In this document: piece after piece, positions 51,483-60,236 of the stretch
Layout: the number at the start of each line of letters is the position of its first letter
Position numbering within the stretch: the first letter of the stretch is position 1
Origin: an uncultured Salinisphaerales bacterium
GTDB taxonomy: Bacteria; Pseudomonadota; Gammaproteobacteria; Nevskiales; CAJXLF01
DNA: 64,000 nt
NCBI GenBank assembly: GCA_913055805.1
Contig: CAJXLF010000013.1
Location: 1-64,000, forward strand
Direction of reading: 5' to 3'
The notes under the pieces: generated by a model
What the model saw: only the letters and a program-made list of their open reading frames with translations
Told to the model about the DNA's origin: nothing
Database searches by the model: none
Program-made: the position numbers and the translations under genes

Positions 51483-53111
51483 ATGTACGCTGAGCACTTC
51501 GGGTTCAAGGACAATCCGTTCTCGATTGCCCCCGACCCCCGATTTGTCTATATGAGCCCCTTTCACCAGGAGGCGCTCGGTCACCTGCTGTACGGCACCA
51601 ACGAGGATGGTGGTTTTGTGCAGCTTACGGGTGAGGTGGGCACCGGCAAGACCACTTTGATCCGTACCCTGCTGGAACAGCAGATGCCGGATGTGGACGT
51701 GGCGCTTACACTCAATCCACGGCTCACCGTGCATGAATTCCTGGCCTCGGTTTGCGACGAGCTGCAAGTGGACTATCCGCGCGACAGTGAAACGCTCAAG
51801 CCGCTGATTGATGCACTCAATGCGCATCTGTTGCGCACCCATGCCGAAGGCCGGCGCACAGTGCTGATTATCGACGAGGCCCAGAACCTGAGCCGCGACG
51901 TGCTGGAACAGATTCGGTTGCTCACCAATCTGGAAACCAATCGCGCCAAGCTGCTGCGCATCATGCTGGTGGGTCAGCCCGAGCTGCGCGACATGCTGGC
52001 GCGTGAGGATCTGCGTCAGCTGGCGCAGCGCATCACGGCCCGTTATCACCTGGGTAGCCTGAGCCGCGAGCAAACGCGCGCCTATGTAGAACATCGACTC
52101 AAGGTGGTAGGCGGTTATCCGGGCATATTCACGCCCAGCGCGCTGGTGGAACTGCAGCGCCTCAGCCGGGGCGTGCCGCGCCTGATCAATGTCATTTGCG
52201 ACCGCGCCCTGATGGGGGCCTACAGCCAGAGCAAAAACCAGGTGGACCGGCACATCCTGCGGCAGGCTGCCCGCGAGGTGCTGGAAGGAACCAGCGTACG
52301 CGCACCTACGGGTGATCTGCGTGCCTGGCTGTGGGGTCTGGCGGTAGTGGGTTCAGTGGCGGCTGGCGCCGCCCTGTATCTGTGGCGTCCGTTTTTGCCG
52401 GAACTCAAACCGGTAACTCCGGTAGAGGCTCAGCCGCCCGCTGTGGCCGGCATCGAAACTCCGCCGCCGGCGGAACCCGAGGCCGAAGCGCCCGCGGCGC
52501 TGCAGCTCTACGATGAAGGCAGTAATCAACCCGTCAGTCTTCTGCTGGCTCAATGGGGGCAGGCGATAGATCCCGAGGACACGGCCACCGGCTGCAGTCA
52601 GGCTGAAAATCTCGGCTTGCTGTGCATGAGCGGCCAGGGCGACTGGCAGATGCTGCGCGAATACGACTTGCCCGCAGTGCTGACCCTGAGTCATGACGAT
52701 GCGCGCCTGGGTCAGGCAGTGCTGACGGCCATTGAGCAGAACGATGCCGTGGTGGATACCCCGCTGGGGCAGCAGCGTTTTTCCCTGGCTGAACTGGGGG
52801 AGCGCTGGACCGGCGAATATCTGCTGCTCTGGCAGCCGCCCTTTGGCAGCCGCTACATTGGCCCGCAATCCCCGCAGACTCAAATCCGCTGGTTGCAGCA
52901 AAGACTGGACATGTACGAAGGCACCAGGACGGCAGCCAGTCTGCCTTTTACCTATACAGATGTGCTGCGTGAGCGTGTACGCCGTTTCCAGGCGGCCAAC
53001 GGTCTGGCGCCGGATGGCGCCGTGGGTGAGCAAACGCTGATCCGTCTGAACCAACTGGCCCCGGCACCCGGGACACCGGCGCTGTCGCGCCAGATCGCAG
53101 GGGCGGGCTGA
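51483..53111 (+). CDS. gspA: General secretion pathway protein A (ExeA-like AAA ATPase)
   Basis: The 542-residue protein has an N-terminal AAA ATPase with Walker A 'LTGEVGTGKTTLIRTLL' (about 50-66) and Walker B 'VLIIDEAQNLS'. A membrane helix ('LWGLAVVGSVAAGAALYLW', near 283-301) follows, then a C39-peptidase-like region and a C-terminal peptidoglycan-binding domain ('VRRFQAANGLAPDGAVGEQT'). With GspB it helps insert the type II secretion secretin through the peptidoglycan. Its stop overlaps the gspB start. The main gsp operon is not in the window. Confidence 0.93.
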   Translation: MYAEHFGFKDNPFSIAPDPRFVYMSPFHQEALGHLLYGTNEDGGFVQLTGEVGTGKTTLIRTLLEQQMPDVDVALTLNPRLTVHEFLASVCDELQVDYPRDSETLKPLIDALNAHLLRTHAEGRRTVLIIDEAQNLSRDVLEQIRLLTNLETNRAKLLRIMLVGQPELRDMLAREDLRQLAQRITARYHLGSLSREQTRAYVEHRLKVVGGYPGIFTPSALVELQRLSRGVPRLINVICDRALMGAYSQSKNQVDRHILRQAAREVLEGTSVRAPTGDLRAWLWGLAVVGSVAAGAALYLWRPFLPELKPVTPVEAQPPAVAGIETPPPAEPEAEAPAALQLYDEGSNQPVSLLLAQWGQAIDPEDTATGCSQAENLGLLCMSGQGDWQMLREYDLPAVLTLSHDDARLGQAVLTAIEQNDAVVDTPLGQQRFSLAELGERWTGEYLLLWQPPFGSRYIGPQSPQTQIRWLQQRLDMYEGTRTAASLPFTYTDVLRERVRRFQAANGLAPDGAVGEQTLIRLNQLAPAPGTPALSRQIAGAG

Positions 53112-54055
53112 TGTCTTACATACTCGACGCACTGCGCAAGGCCGAGAACGATCGTAGTGTCGGTGACACGCCGAAATTGGACTTCAGCGCGTTATCGGAA
53201 TCCCGCTCGCGAAAAGTGCCCGGCATCTGGCTGTTGGTAGCCGCATTGGGAGTGTGTGTGGGCGTGCTCGGCGCCATGCAGCTTTCCCAGTATCTGGCAG
53301 CCGATCGTCAGACAGAATCAGCCGTGACGGCTGCGCCCCCTCCGGCGCCTGCCGCCATAGAAACCCGGCAGGCCGAGGCGCCGCCGCCTGCAGCCGCCCC
53401 GGTGGTTGAACAGCAGGCAGCTGCCGCTCCGCCGAAACCTGCGCGTCGCTCCGTACAGGTGAAGACCCCGCAGGGTCCGGTTGAAGTGGAAATGCCGCTG
53501 CAGGCCGGTGGTGTCAAACCCGCGCCACAGACGTCTAAACCGGCCGCTCCGCCCGAGCCAGAACCGCAACCGGTTGCGGAACCCGCCAAACCCGCATCCA
53601 AGCCCGTGCAAGGCACGGCGGCTCCGGTTCAAGCGGCGCCCCCGCGCCCGGAACCTGAGACTGTGACGACTTCCCCCGAACCGGCGCCCCTGAGTCTGCC
53701 ATCACCGGCGGAACTGGCGGCGGAGTTGGAAGGACTGGAGCCGGTTGCGGCGCAGGAGGAAGCGCCGCCAACACTGACACCGGATGTCATGCCGGAGCCG
53801 CAAGCAGAACCGGAGCCGGAAAATCTGGTGTCCTATCTGGGACTGCCACCGGATATTCGTAACGACATCGGTGAACTGGCGATGAACGCGCATGTATACA
53901 GCTCGACGCCGGGGCGTGGTTTTGTCATCGTCAACGGCCGTCGTTACCGTGCGGGCGATGCTTTGCAGGAAGGCCCGGTACTGGAAGATATTCGTCCGGA
54001 AGGGGCGGTGATGACCTACCGCGGCCGGCGCTTCATGCTGCCTGTGCCGCGCTGA
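53111..54055 (+). CDS. gspB: General secretion pathway protein B
   Basis: The 314-residue protein starts 'MSYILDALRKAENDRS', the hallmark of GspB. It has an inner-membrane helix ('IWLLVAALGVCVGVLGAMQL', about 38-57), a long Pro/Ala-rich periplasmic stretch (about 70-235) and a C-terminal T2SSB domain with 'MNAHVYSSTPGRGFVIVNGR' and 'YRAGDALQEGPVLEDI'. It partners the ATPase gspA, whose stop it overlaps by one base (53111). Confidence 0.93.
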   Translation: MSYILDALRKAENDRSVGDTPKLDFSALSESRSRKVPGIWLLVAALGVCVGVLGAMQLSQYLAADRQTESAVTAAPPPAPAAIETRQAEAPPPAAAPVVEQQAAAAPPKPARRSVQVKTPQGPVEVEMPLQAGGVKPAPQTSKPAAPPEPEPQPVAEPAKPASKPVQGTAAPVQAAPPRPEPETVTTSPEPAPLSLPSPAELAAELEGLEPVAAQEEAPPTLTPDVMPEPQAEPEPENLVSYLGLPPDIRNDIGELAMNAHVYSSTPGRGFVIVNGRRYRAGDALQEGPVLEDIRPEGAVMTYRGRRFMLPVPR

Positions 54056-54070
54056 CAGAAGGACAGCCTG

Positions 54071-54622
54071 ATGAAGGTCTACACCCGCAAGGGCGATACC
54101 GGTCATACGCAGTTGCTCAGTGTGGGCCGTGTCCCCAAGGGGCATCCCCGGCTTGACGCCTACGGCGACATTGATGAACTGAATTCCGTGGTGGGCTATG
54201 TGGCCGCGGCCCGGCCCGCCGATCCGCTGCCCGGCTGGTTGCTGGATATACAGAACGAACTGTTCGTTCTGGGTTCGGAAGTGGCCGTGCCCAATCCCGA
54301 GGCGATCAACATGCCGATTCCGCAGGTACAGGCTGATCAGGTCACTGTGCTTGAGGGCCGCATCGACGAGCTGGAGGCGGAGTTGCCGCGCCTGACGCAG
54401 TTCATACTGCCTGGAGGGGGTGAGGCGGGCGCGCGCCTGCATCTGGCGCGTACTGTGTGCCGGCGGGCGGAACGGGGTCTGCAGAAGCTGGCGGAAGTGG
54501 AAACAGTGCGGCCGGAAGCGCAGGCCTATCTGAACCGGCTCAGCGATCTTCTATTTGTGATGGCGCGTTTTCAGAACCTGCGCGATTCGGTTACCGAGCA
54601 GCCCTGGCACAGCGGGCGCTAG
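54071..54622 (+). CDS. pduO: ATP:cob(I)alamin adenosyltransferase, PduO type
   Basis: The 183-residue enzyme converts cob(I)alamin and ATP to adenosylcobalamin. N-terminal 'MKVYTRKGDTGHTQLL' is the ATP-binding signature, and 'DAYGDIDELNSVVGY' and 'HLARTVCRRAERG' line the active site. A helical bundle of this length is normal. It follows gspB by 15 bp but fits better with the cobalamin uptake operon 3 kb downstream. Together these suggest that imported cobalamin is made into the coenzyme in this cell. Confidence 0.93.
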   Translation: MKVYTRKGDTGHTQLLSVGRVPKGHPRLDAYGDIDELNSVVGYVAAARPADPLPGWLLDIQNELFVLGSEVAVPNPEAINMPIPQVQADQVTVLEGRIDELEAELPRLTQFILPGGGEAGARLHLARTVCRRAERGLQKLAEVETVRPEAQAYLNRLSDLLFVMARFQNLRDSVTEQPWHSGR

Positions 54623-54627
54623 CTTTT

Positions 54628-56931
54628 TCAGGCGCGACCGGGTTCTCTGCCGTCTCTCTCCACCGCGCTGTGCTTGCCAACGCTGGCCTGGCTCAACGGC
54701 AATTCGATAATAAAGGTGGCGCCAGCGCCCGGTTCGCCCAGCGCGCGTATGCGGCCATGATGGTGCTCCACAATCTTGCGGCAAATCGACAGGCCGATAC
54801 CCGTGCCCGGATATTCCTTATGGGTGTGCAGGCGCTCAAAGGGCTGGAAAATCTTTTCAGAAAATTCGCTGCTGAAGCCGATGCCGTTGTCGGCAAGCCG
54901 GATTTCCACCCAGCCGGCCTTGGGCGTCTGTTCTTTCACACTGATGCGAATCTCGGGTGAGCGCTCCGGTTTGCGGTATTTCAGGGAATTGCTGAGCAGA
55001 TTCTGTAACAGCATTTCCAGTTGCCAGCGATGGCCTTCGACACAGGGGAGTTTGTCGGCAATGACTTCGGCCCTGTTTTCCTGAATCACGAGGTCGAGAT
55101 TTTGCAGGCTGTTGTCCAGCAGGCTTTGCATGTCGACCTCTTCCCAGGCGCCGCTGCGGATTTCTATGCGTGAGTAGGTCAGCATGTCTTCGATCAGCAT
55201 GGACATGCGCTGGGCCGCATCCTGCATGCGGTGTACATAGTCACTGCCGGTCTCGCCCAGTTTTTCCGCATAGCGGTCCTCGAGACGGTCGCCAAATGCC
55301 TGAATCTTGCGCAGGGGCTCTTTCATGTCATGCGAGGCGACATAGGCAAAGCGTTCCAGCTCTGCGTTGCTGCGTTCCAGCTCGCGGGCATAGCGCGCCA
55401 GGGCCTGTTGCGCGGTACGGCTTTCGGTGACATCACGCACCGCCGCAATCACCATCTTGCCCTTGGGAGTGTCAAAGGGACTGAGGCTGATTTCAATGGG
55501 GAATTCGTCCCCGTTCTTGCGCTGGCCAAACAGTTCCAGACCCATACCCATGGGTCGGGTGACGGGAGAATGGAAGAAGCCCTGCCGATTGGCCACATGA
55601 TGCCCGCGGTAGCGTTCCGGCATCAGGGTCTCCACCGGCTTGCCCAGCAATTCCTCACGACTGTAACCGAACAGTTTTTCCGACTGGGCATTGACCAGGA
55701 TGATAGCGCCGGTTTCGTCGGTGATAACCATACCGTCCGGCGCGGCTTCCAGCAGGTTGCGGAATCGCTCTTCGTTAAGATGATTTTCGGTAACATCCTG
55801 GGCGGTGCCCAATAGGCGAACGATGTGCTGGTCCTCATCAAACAGGGCCTTGCCCCTGCATTGCAGCCAGCGTATTTCACCGGTCCGCGACTGTATTCTA
55901 TGTGTCAGGTGATACGGCTCGCCCTCGCCGTAACAGAGGCGGATTTTTTCCTCTACCAGCGGTCGGTCATCGGGATGCACGAGATTCAGGTAACTGTCGA
56001 AGTCGACCTCGAAATTTTCGGGATCGACGCCGAAGATACGGTAAAGCTCTTGTGACCAGAGAATCTCGCCTTTGACCACATCCCATTCCCAGTTGCCGAC
56101 ATGGGCGATTTCCTGCGCCTCGGCCAGTAGCATTTCCCGTTCAGTCAGCCGGCCCCGGGTATGCGCGGCTTCGCCATACAGCAGGTAGATGCCGCGTGAG
56201 AGCCCGTACAGAACGAAGGCATAACTGAGGATCTTGAGCGCATGTGCGGCATCGAAATAGGGATCGAAATTCTCGCTCGCCAGACTCATGCAGATCTGGC
56301 CCATGAAGGCCAGCACCAGGCTGTGCATCAGCCACAGATCAAACCCCTCTTCGCGCCAGTCGCCGAGGCGATAAAAGGCCAGGAAAGCCAGCAGGAAGAA
56401 CAGCGCCGGAAAAACTTCCTGAGGCCGGCCGATCGGTCCGTCGATATAAACGGTCGGGCTGGGCAGCAGCACGAAATAAGCCAGTGAGGCAACGCCCAGT
56501 GCAATCGAGGCGATAACCGAGCGGGATTCCAGGTTATGCACTTCCAGCTTCGGATTCCTCAGCGCCCACAGCGTATCGCCCGCAGCCAGCAGATACAGGG
56601 CCAGGAAAATCCGTTCCGCCATCCAGGTCCAGGGGATGAGATTTTCCCAGTTTCCGCCAAGGTAAAGATTGAATTGGCCGGAGGTGCCGAATACATGAAA
56701 AGCATTGAGTACCGCAGAGCCAAAGAAAGCGGCGACCAGCATCAGGATCTTGAGATCGCGACGGGCAAAGTAACGGATCAGGGCGAGCAGGCCGACAAAG
56801 AAAGTCAGTAGGGTAGCGGCGGTTTCCAGAACGGCGTGGAATTCGTGGCTGCTTTGCCAGGCACTTTTGTCCATGCCCATCATGAACAGCACACAAAAAA
56901 GGAATGTGGCAACGTATTGCTTCAATGCCAA
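54628..56931 (-). CDS. Hybrid-type membrane PAS sensor histidine kinase
   Basis: The 767-residue protein has an N-terminal integral-membrane sensor of about eight helices (1-250), similar in layout to MASE3 domains, with 'HEFHAVLETAATLLTFFVG'. Two PAS domains follow, the first near 270-380 ('AHVGNWEWDVVKGEI'), the second near 395-510 ('LLEAAPDGMVITDETGAIIL'). A HisKA box 'YVASHDMKEPLRKIQAFGDR' of the phytochrome-like type and an ATPase domain with 'NLLSNSLKYRKPER' and 'GTGIGLSICRKIVEHH' complete it. A divergent response-regulator gene lies 159 bp away and is the likely partner. Confidence 0.9.
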   Translation of the reverse strand: MALKQYVATFLFCVLFMMGMDKSAWQSSHEFHAVLETAATLLTFFVGLLALIRYFARRDLKILMLVAAFFGSAVLNAFHVFGTSGQFNLYLGGNWENLIPWTWMAERIFLALYLLAAGDTLWALRNPKLEVHNLESRSVIASIALGVASLAYFVLLPSPTVYIDGPIGRPQEVFPALFFLLAFLAFYRLGDWREEGFDLWLMHSLVLAFMGQICMSLASENFDPYFDAAHALKILSYAFVLYGLSRGIYLLYGEAAHTRGRLTEREMLLAEAQEIAHVGNWEWDVVKGEILWSQELYRIFGVDPENFEVDFDSYLNLVHPDDRPLVEEKIRLCYGEGEPYHLTHRIQSRTGEIRWLQCRGKALFDEDQHIVRLLGTAQDVTENHLNEERFRNLLEAAPDGMVITDETGAIILVNAQSEKLFGYSREELLGKPVETLMPERYRGHHVANRQGFFHSPVTRPMGMGLELFGQRKNGDEFPIEISLSPFDTPKGKMVIAAVRDVTESRTAQQALARYARELERSNAELERFAYVASHDMKEPLRKIQAFGDRLEDRYAEKLGETGSDYVHRMQDAAQRMSMLIEDMLTYSRIEIRSGAWEEVDMQSLLDNSLQNLDLVIQENRAEVIADKLPCVEGHRWQLEMLLQNLLSNSLKYRKPERSPEIRISVKEQTPKAGWVEIRLADNGIGFSSEFSEKIFQPFERLHTHKEYPGTGIGLSICRKIVEHHHGRIRALGEPGAGATFIIELPLSQASVGKHSAVERDGREPGRA

Positions 56932-57090
56932 TCCCGCCCTGAATTTACTTCCCAGACTTGACTTTTACGCCAATAGGTATGATTCTGCAAGTATTCTGTG
57001 TGAATTTTCTTCATATTAATCAGTAAGTTAATCGGAAATTTACTACAGCAGTGTAGGAATTTGCCGACAGATTCGGCAGGAGGAAACTTG

Positions 57091-57606
57091 ATGGATGCGA
57101 CAGCCCAACGCCACTGTATCCTTTACGTAGAAGACGATGAGGATGATCGGCTGTTGGCCAAAGAGGCCATCGAGGAATCTACTCCCAATGTTGACCTGCG
57201 ATTCGTGGAAAACGGTGTGCAAGCCCTGGCTTACATTCGGGGTACGGAACCTTATGATCAACCTGGCGCTGCACCGCGTCCGGATATCATTCTTCTGGAC
57301 CTGAATATGCCGGTAGTCAATGGCCGCGAGGTGCTGCGGGTGCTTAAAACCGACATCCAGCTGGCGCGCATTCCGATTATCGTGCTGACAACTTCTTCGT
57401 CACCCGTGGATATCAACACGGCCTACGATCTGGGCGTCAACGCTTATGTGGTCAAGCCATCGCGTTTCGATGATCTGGTCAAGGTTTTCAAAACCATCTG
57501 CGATTTCTGGCTGGGTGCGGTGCATTTTCCTGATGTGGAAGCCGAGACTTCCTGGTTGCAGGCCGGTAGCGAAGAACCGGAATCCGCCGCTGGTGGCAAC
57601 AACTAG
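57091..57606 (+). CDS. Single-domain response regulator, Rcp1-like
   Basis: Read from 57091 (GGAGGAAAC ribosome-binding site), the 171-residue protein is a stand-alone receiver with 'ILYVEDDEDDRLLAKEAIEE', the phospho-acceptor Asp70 in 'IILLDLNMPVVNGREVLRVL', Thr in 'IVLTTSSS' and Lys in 'AYVVKPSRFDDLV'. The DxED cluster and length are typical of the Rcp1 regulators that pair with phytochrome-like kinases. It is divergent from the PAS kinase. The output target is unknown because no DNA-binding domain is present. Confidence 0.9.
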   Translation: MDATAQRHCILYVEDDEDDRLLAKEAIEESTPNVDLRFVENGVQALAYIRGTEPYDQPGAAPRPDIILLDLNMPVVNGREVLRVLKTDIQLARIPIIVLTTSSSPVDINTAYDLGVNAYVVKPSRFDDLVKVFKTICDFWLGAVHFPDVEAETSWLQAGSEEPESAAGGNN

Positions 57607-57615
57607 CCGCAGCTG

Positions 57616-58398
57616 TCAGATGCGGTCCAGGGGCAATATCACGGGCAGACCTTCGGTCTCACCGACGTAAGCCCGAATGCCGTAGGTGCGGGATAACTGT
57701 TCGGGGTTTAAAACTTCCCCGGGACTGCCGTCGGCTACCTTGCGGCCGCCAGCCAGCAGCACGATGCGCCGGCAGTAACGCGCGGCCAGCGCCAGATCAT
57801 GTAATACCACCACTACGGTCATACCCTCGTCCGCCTTGGCGGCGAGCAGCTGCATGAGTTGCAGTTGATGCGCGGGATCCAGGCCAGCCGCCGGCTCATC
57901 CGCGAGCAACAGCCGGCTGCCCGTGGCCAGTGTGCGGGCCAGCATGACGCGGCGGCGTTCGCCGCCGGACAGGCCATCGACCCGTCGCCGGCGCAGCGCC
58001 ACGAGGTCGGATTCCTCAAGGGCAGTATCGATATGCTGGCGGCAGACCGGGTCGAGTTCAGTCCAGTTCCGGCGTGTGGCCAGCCGATAGGGCAGGCGCC
58101 CGAGGGCAACCACGTCTTCAACCATCATCGGCCAGTGGCAATCGGCATCCTGCTCCAGGTAAGCGATCTGCCGTGCGCGCTGCATACGCGGCAGTGCGTT
58201 TAAAGGCCGGTCATCCAGGTGGATATGGCCGTTGTCTGGAGGCAGCAGGCCTGCCATGCAGCGCAGCAGCGAACTCTTGCCGGCGCCGTTGGGGCCAAGC
58301 AGGCCGACAAATTCACCCGCATCCAGCTGCAGGTCGATATCCGACAGTACCGGTCTGTCGCCCAGCCGCAGGTGCAGGTTGTGAATGCCAATATTCAT
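57616..58398 (-). CDS. btuD: Cobalamin ABC transporter ATP-binding protein BtuD
   Basis: The 260-residue ATPase has Walker A 'LLGPNGAGKSSLLRCMAG', signature 'DGLSGGERRRVMLARTLA', Walker B 'LLLADEPAAGLD' and the H-loop in 'VVVVLHDLALAARY'. It powers uptake through the FecCD permease encoded just upstream, which it overlaps by four bases. The family also moves haem and ferric siderophores; the riboswitch on the operon fixes cobalamin as the likely substrate. It is the last gene of btuB-F-C-D. Confidence 0.93.
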   Translation of the reverse strand: MNIGIHNLHLRLGDRPVLSDIDLQLDAGEFVGLLGPNGAGKSSLLRCMAGLLPPDNGHIHLDDRPLNALPRMQRARQIAYLEQDADCHWPMMVEDVVALGRLPYRLATRRNWTELDPVCRQHIDTALEESDLVALRRRRVDGLSGGERRRVMLARTLATGSRLLLADEPAAGLDPAHQLQLMQLLAAKADEGMTVVVVLHDLALAARYCRRIVLLAGGRKVADGSPGEVLNPEQLSRTYGIRAYVGETEGLPVILPLDRI

Positions 58399-59375
58399 GG
58401 ATGCTGCCGGCGGGTTCTGATAAGCAGGTAGAGAAAGAAAGGTGCGCCAATCAGGGCTGTCAGCACGCCCAGTTTCAGTTCCACGTCCGTGGGCATGCGT
58501 CGAATGGCGATATCTGCCGCCAACAGCAGGGCTGCTCCGCCCAGCGCACTGGGCAGCAGCAACTGACTCGGGCGGTAACCGATCAGTGGCCGTAAAAGAT
58601 GTGGCACCACCAGGCCGATGAAGCCGACACTGCCGGTGACCGCCACTGCCGCTCCGACGCTCAGCGCCGTGCCGCCCAACACCAGCAGACGCAGCAAGGG
58701 CATGCTGATGCCGAGGCTGCGGGCTGTATCCTCACCCAGACTCAGGGCATCCAGGCCGCGCCCCGTGGCCATCAGCATGGCCATGCCGGCCAGAATCAGT
58801 GGCGCCGCCAGGCTGACATGCTCCATGCTGCGTTCGGCCAGTGAGCCCAGCAGCCAGAAAACGATTTCCAGCGCCGCATAGGGATTGGGCGCCATATTCA
58901 GCGCCAACGAGGTCAGGGCGGCGGCAAAACTGTTGATCGCCACGCCCGCCAGAATCAGGGTGAGAATACTGCTGTCGCGCCCGGCCAGCAGATATACCAG
59001 GGTCACGGCCAGGGCCGCGCCGGACAGTCCGCCCAGAGGCAACGCCAGTGCGAACAGGGCGGCCAGGCCGGAATACAGCGTCAGCACCGCACCCAGTGCC
59101 GCTCCGGCTGATACGCCTATGAGTCCGGCATCGGCAAGGGGATTGCGCATGAAACCCTGCAGCACGGCGCCCGACATGCCCAAGGCCGCACCCACGATAA
59201 CGGCCAGCAGGCTGCGGGGCAGGCGCAGCTCCCAGAGAATGAGTTGGGCATTCGCCTGCCCGTTACCGAACAGCACAGACCAGGTCAGCTCCGCGCGCCC
59301 GCTCATCAGGGACAGCAGGAACAGGGTGCCGACGGTGAACAGCAGGCCGCTCAGCAGCCAGTGGCGGGCGGTCAT
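58395..59375 (-). CDS. btuC: Cobalamin ABC transporter permease BtuC (FecCD family)
   Basis: The 326-residue permease has about ten helices. FecCD motifs are 'ELRLPRSLLAVIVGAALGMS', 'GAVLQGFMRNPLADAGLIGV' and 'ASLALNMAPNPYAALEIVFW'. The late 'GSVGFIGLVVPHLLRPLIGY' is the ATPase-facing loop. It overlaps both btuF and btuD by four bases (ATGA), so the three are translationally coupled. Confidence 0.94.
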   Translation of the reverse strand: MTARHWLLSGLLFTVGTLFLLSLMSGRAELTWSVLFGNGQANAQLILWELRLPRSLLAVIVGAALGMSGAVLQGFMRNPLADAGLIGVSAGAALGAVLTLYSGLAALFALALPLGGLSGAALAVTLVYLLAGRDSSILTLILAGVAINSFAAALTSLALNMAPNPYAALEIVFWLLGSLAERSMEHVSLAAPLILAGMAMLMATGRGLDALSLGEDTARSLGISMPLLRLLVLGGTALSVGAAVAVTGSVGFIGLVVPHLLRPLIGYRPSQLLLPSALGGAALLLAADIAIRRMPTDVELKLGVLTALIGAPFFLYLLIRTRRQHP

Positions 59376-60190
59376 GGAGCGCCCTCTGCCGTGAGTTGCG
59401 TACGTAATTGGCGCAGTCGCTGGCCGGCCTCCAGAATCTCGGGTCCGCCACAGCTCCAGTAACGTCCGGGTATATGCGCGGTAGGCAGGGTGCCGGCCAT
59501 CTGCCGCAATGCCGGATGTTGCAGGGTCTGCTCAGCCAGGGTACTGCCCTGTTGCTGTTTCTCGCCGCTCAGCACCAGCGCCCGGGGGGGGTGCATGAGC
59601 AGGGTTTCCAGCGGGATTCTGCCGGTGGCGGGCAGCTGTTGCTGGCTGGCGAAATTGCGCAGACCTGTTCGCTGTATCAGGTCGTGCAGCAGGCTGCCTG
59701 CACCGGTCGTCATGCCATTAGGGCCGTAAACAGCGACCACCGGGCTGGTGTTGCTGGCCGGTTCGCTGCCGGCGGGAAGCTGCCTGAGCTGGCCGGCCAG
59801 TTGTTTGCCGCGTTCAGGATTGCCCAGCACCAGGGCCAGGGCTTCCATCTGCGCCGCTGCGCTTTCCAGGCTGTCCGGCGATTCCACTTCCCAGAGACGG
59901 AAGCCAAGGTCTTCCAGCGCATTCACCAGGTGCGTATTGCTGTACCGGTGCACCAGGACCAGATCCGGTTGCAGCGCGATGACCTCTTCGGCACTGCCGT
60001 GGTTGATCGGCAGACCGGCCGCCAGGTCATGCACCGGCGACAATGGTGAGGTGGCGGCCAGGAAAGTGAGGGACGCAATCTGCTCCGGCCTGGCCAGATG
60101 CAGGAGCAGCACGTCGGCGCACAGGTTCAGCGACATGACCCTGCTCGGCGCCGCCAGTGCTGGCCAGGTCAGTGACGCGAGCATGAGCAT
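59372..60190 (-). CDS. btuF: Cobalamin-binding periplasmic protein BtuF
   Basis: The mature domain is a class III binding protein with 'RVMSLNLCADVLLLHLARPE', 'GSAEEVIALQPDLVLVHRYS' and 'YWSCGGPEILEAGQRL'. The listed frame could start earlier (60265 or 60319), but both would overlap btuB. The ATG at 60190 gives a short signal peptide 'MLMLASLTWPALAA' with no basic residues, so the true start is uncertain, and an N-terminal GTG or other start may be used. It binds cobalamin in the periplasm and hands it to BtuCD. Confidence 0.85.
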   Translation of the reverse strand: MLMLASLTWPALAAPSRVMSLNLCADVLLLHLARPEQIASLTFLAATSPLSPVHDLAAGLPINHGSAEEVIALQPDLVLVHRYSNTHLVNALEDLGFRLWEVESPDSLESAAAQMEALALVLGNPERGKQLAGQLRQLPAGSEPASNTSPVVAVYGPNGMTTGAGSLLHDLIQRTGLRNFASQQQLPATGRIPLETLLMHPPRALVLSGEKQQQGSTLAEQTLQHPALRQMAGTLPTAHIPGRYWSCGGPEILEAGQRLRQLRTQLTAEGAP

Positions 60191-60236
60191 GCCCGCCAGC
60201 CACCGGCCGGCGGGCAGGACCCGGCAGGACCTGCTT

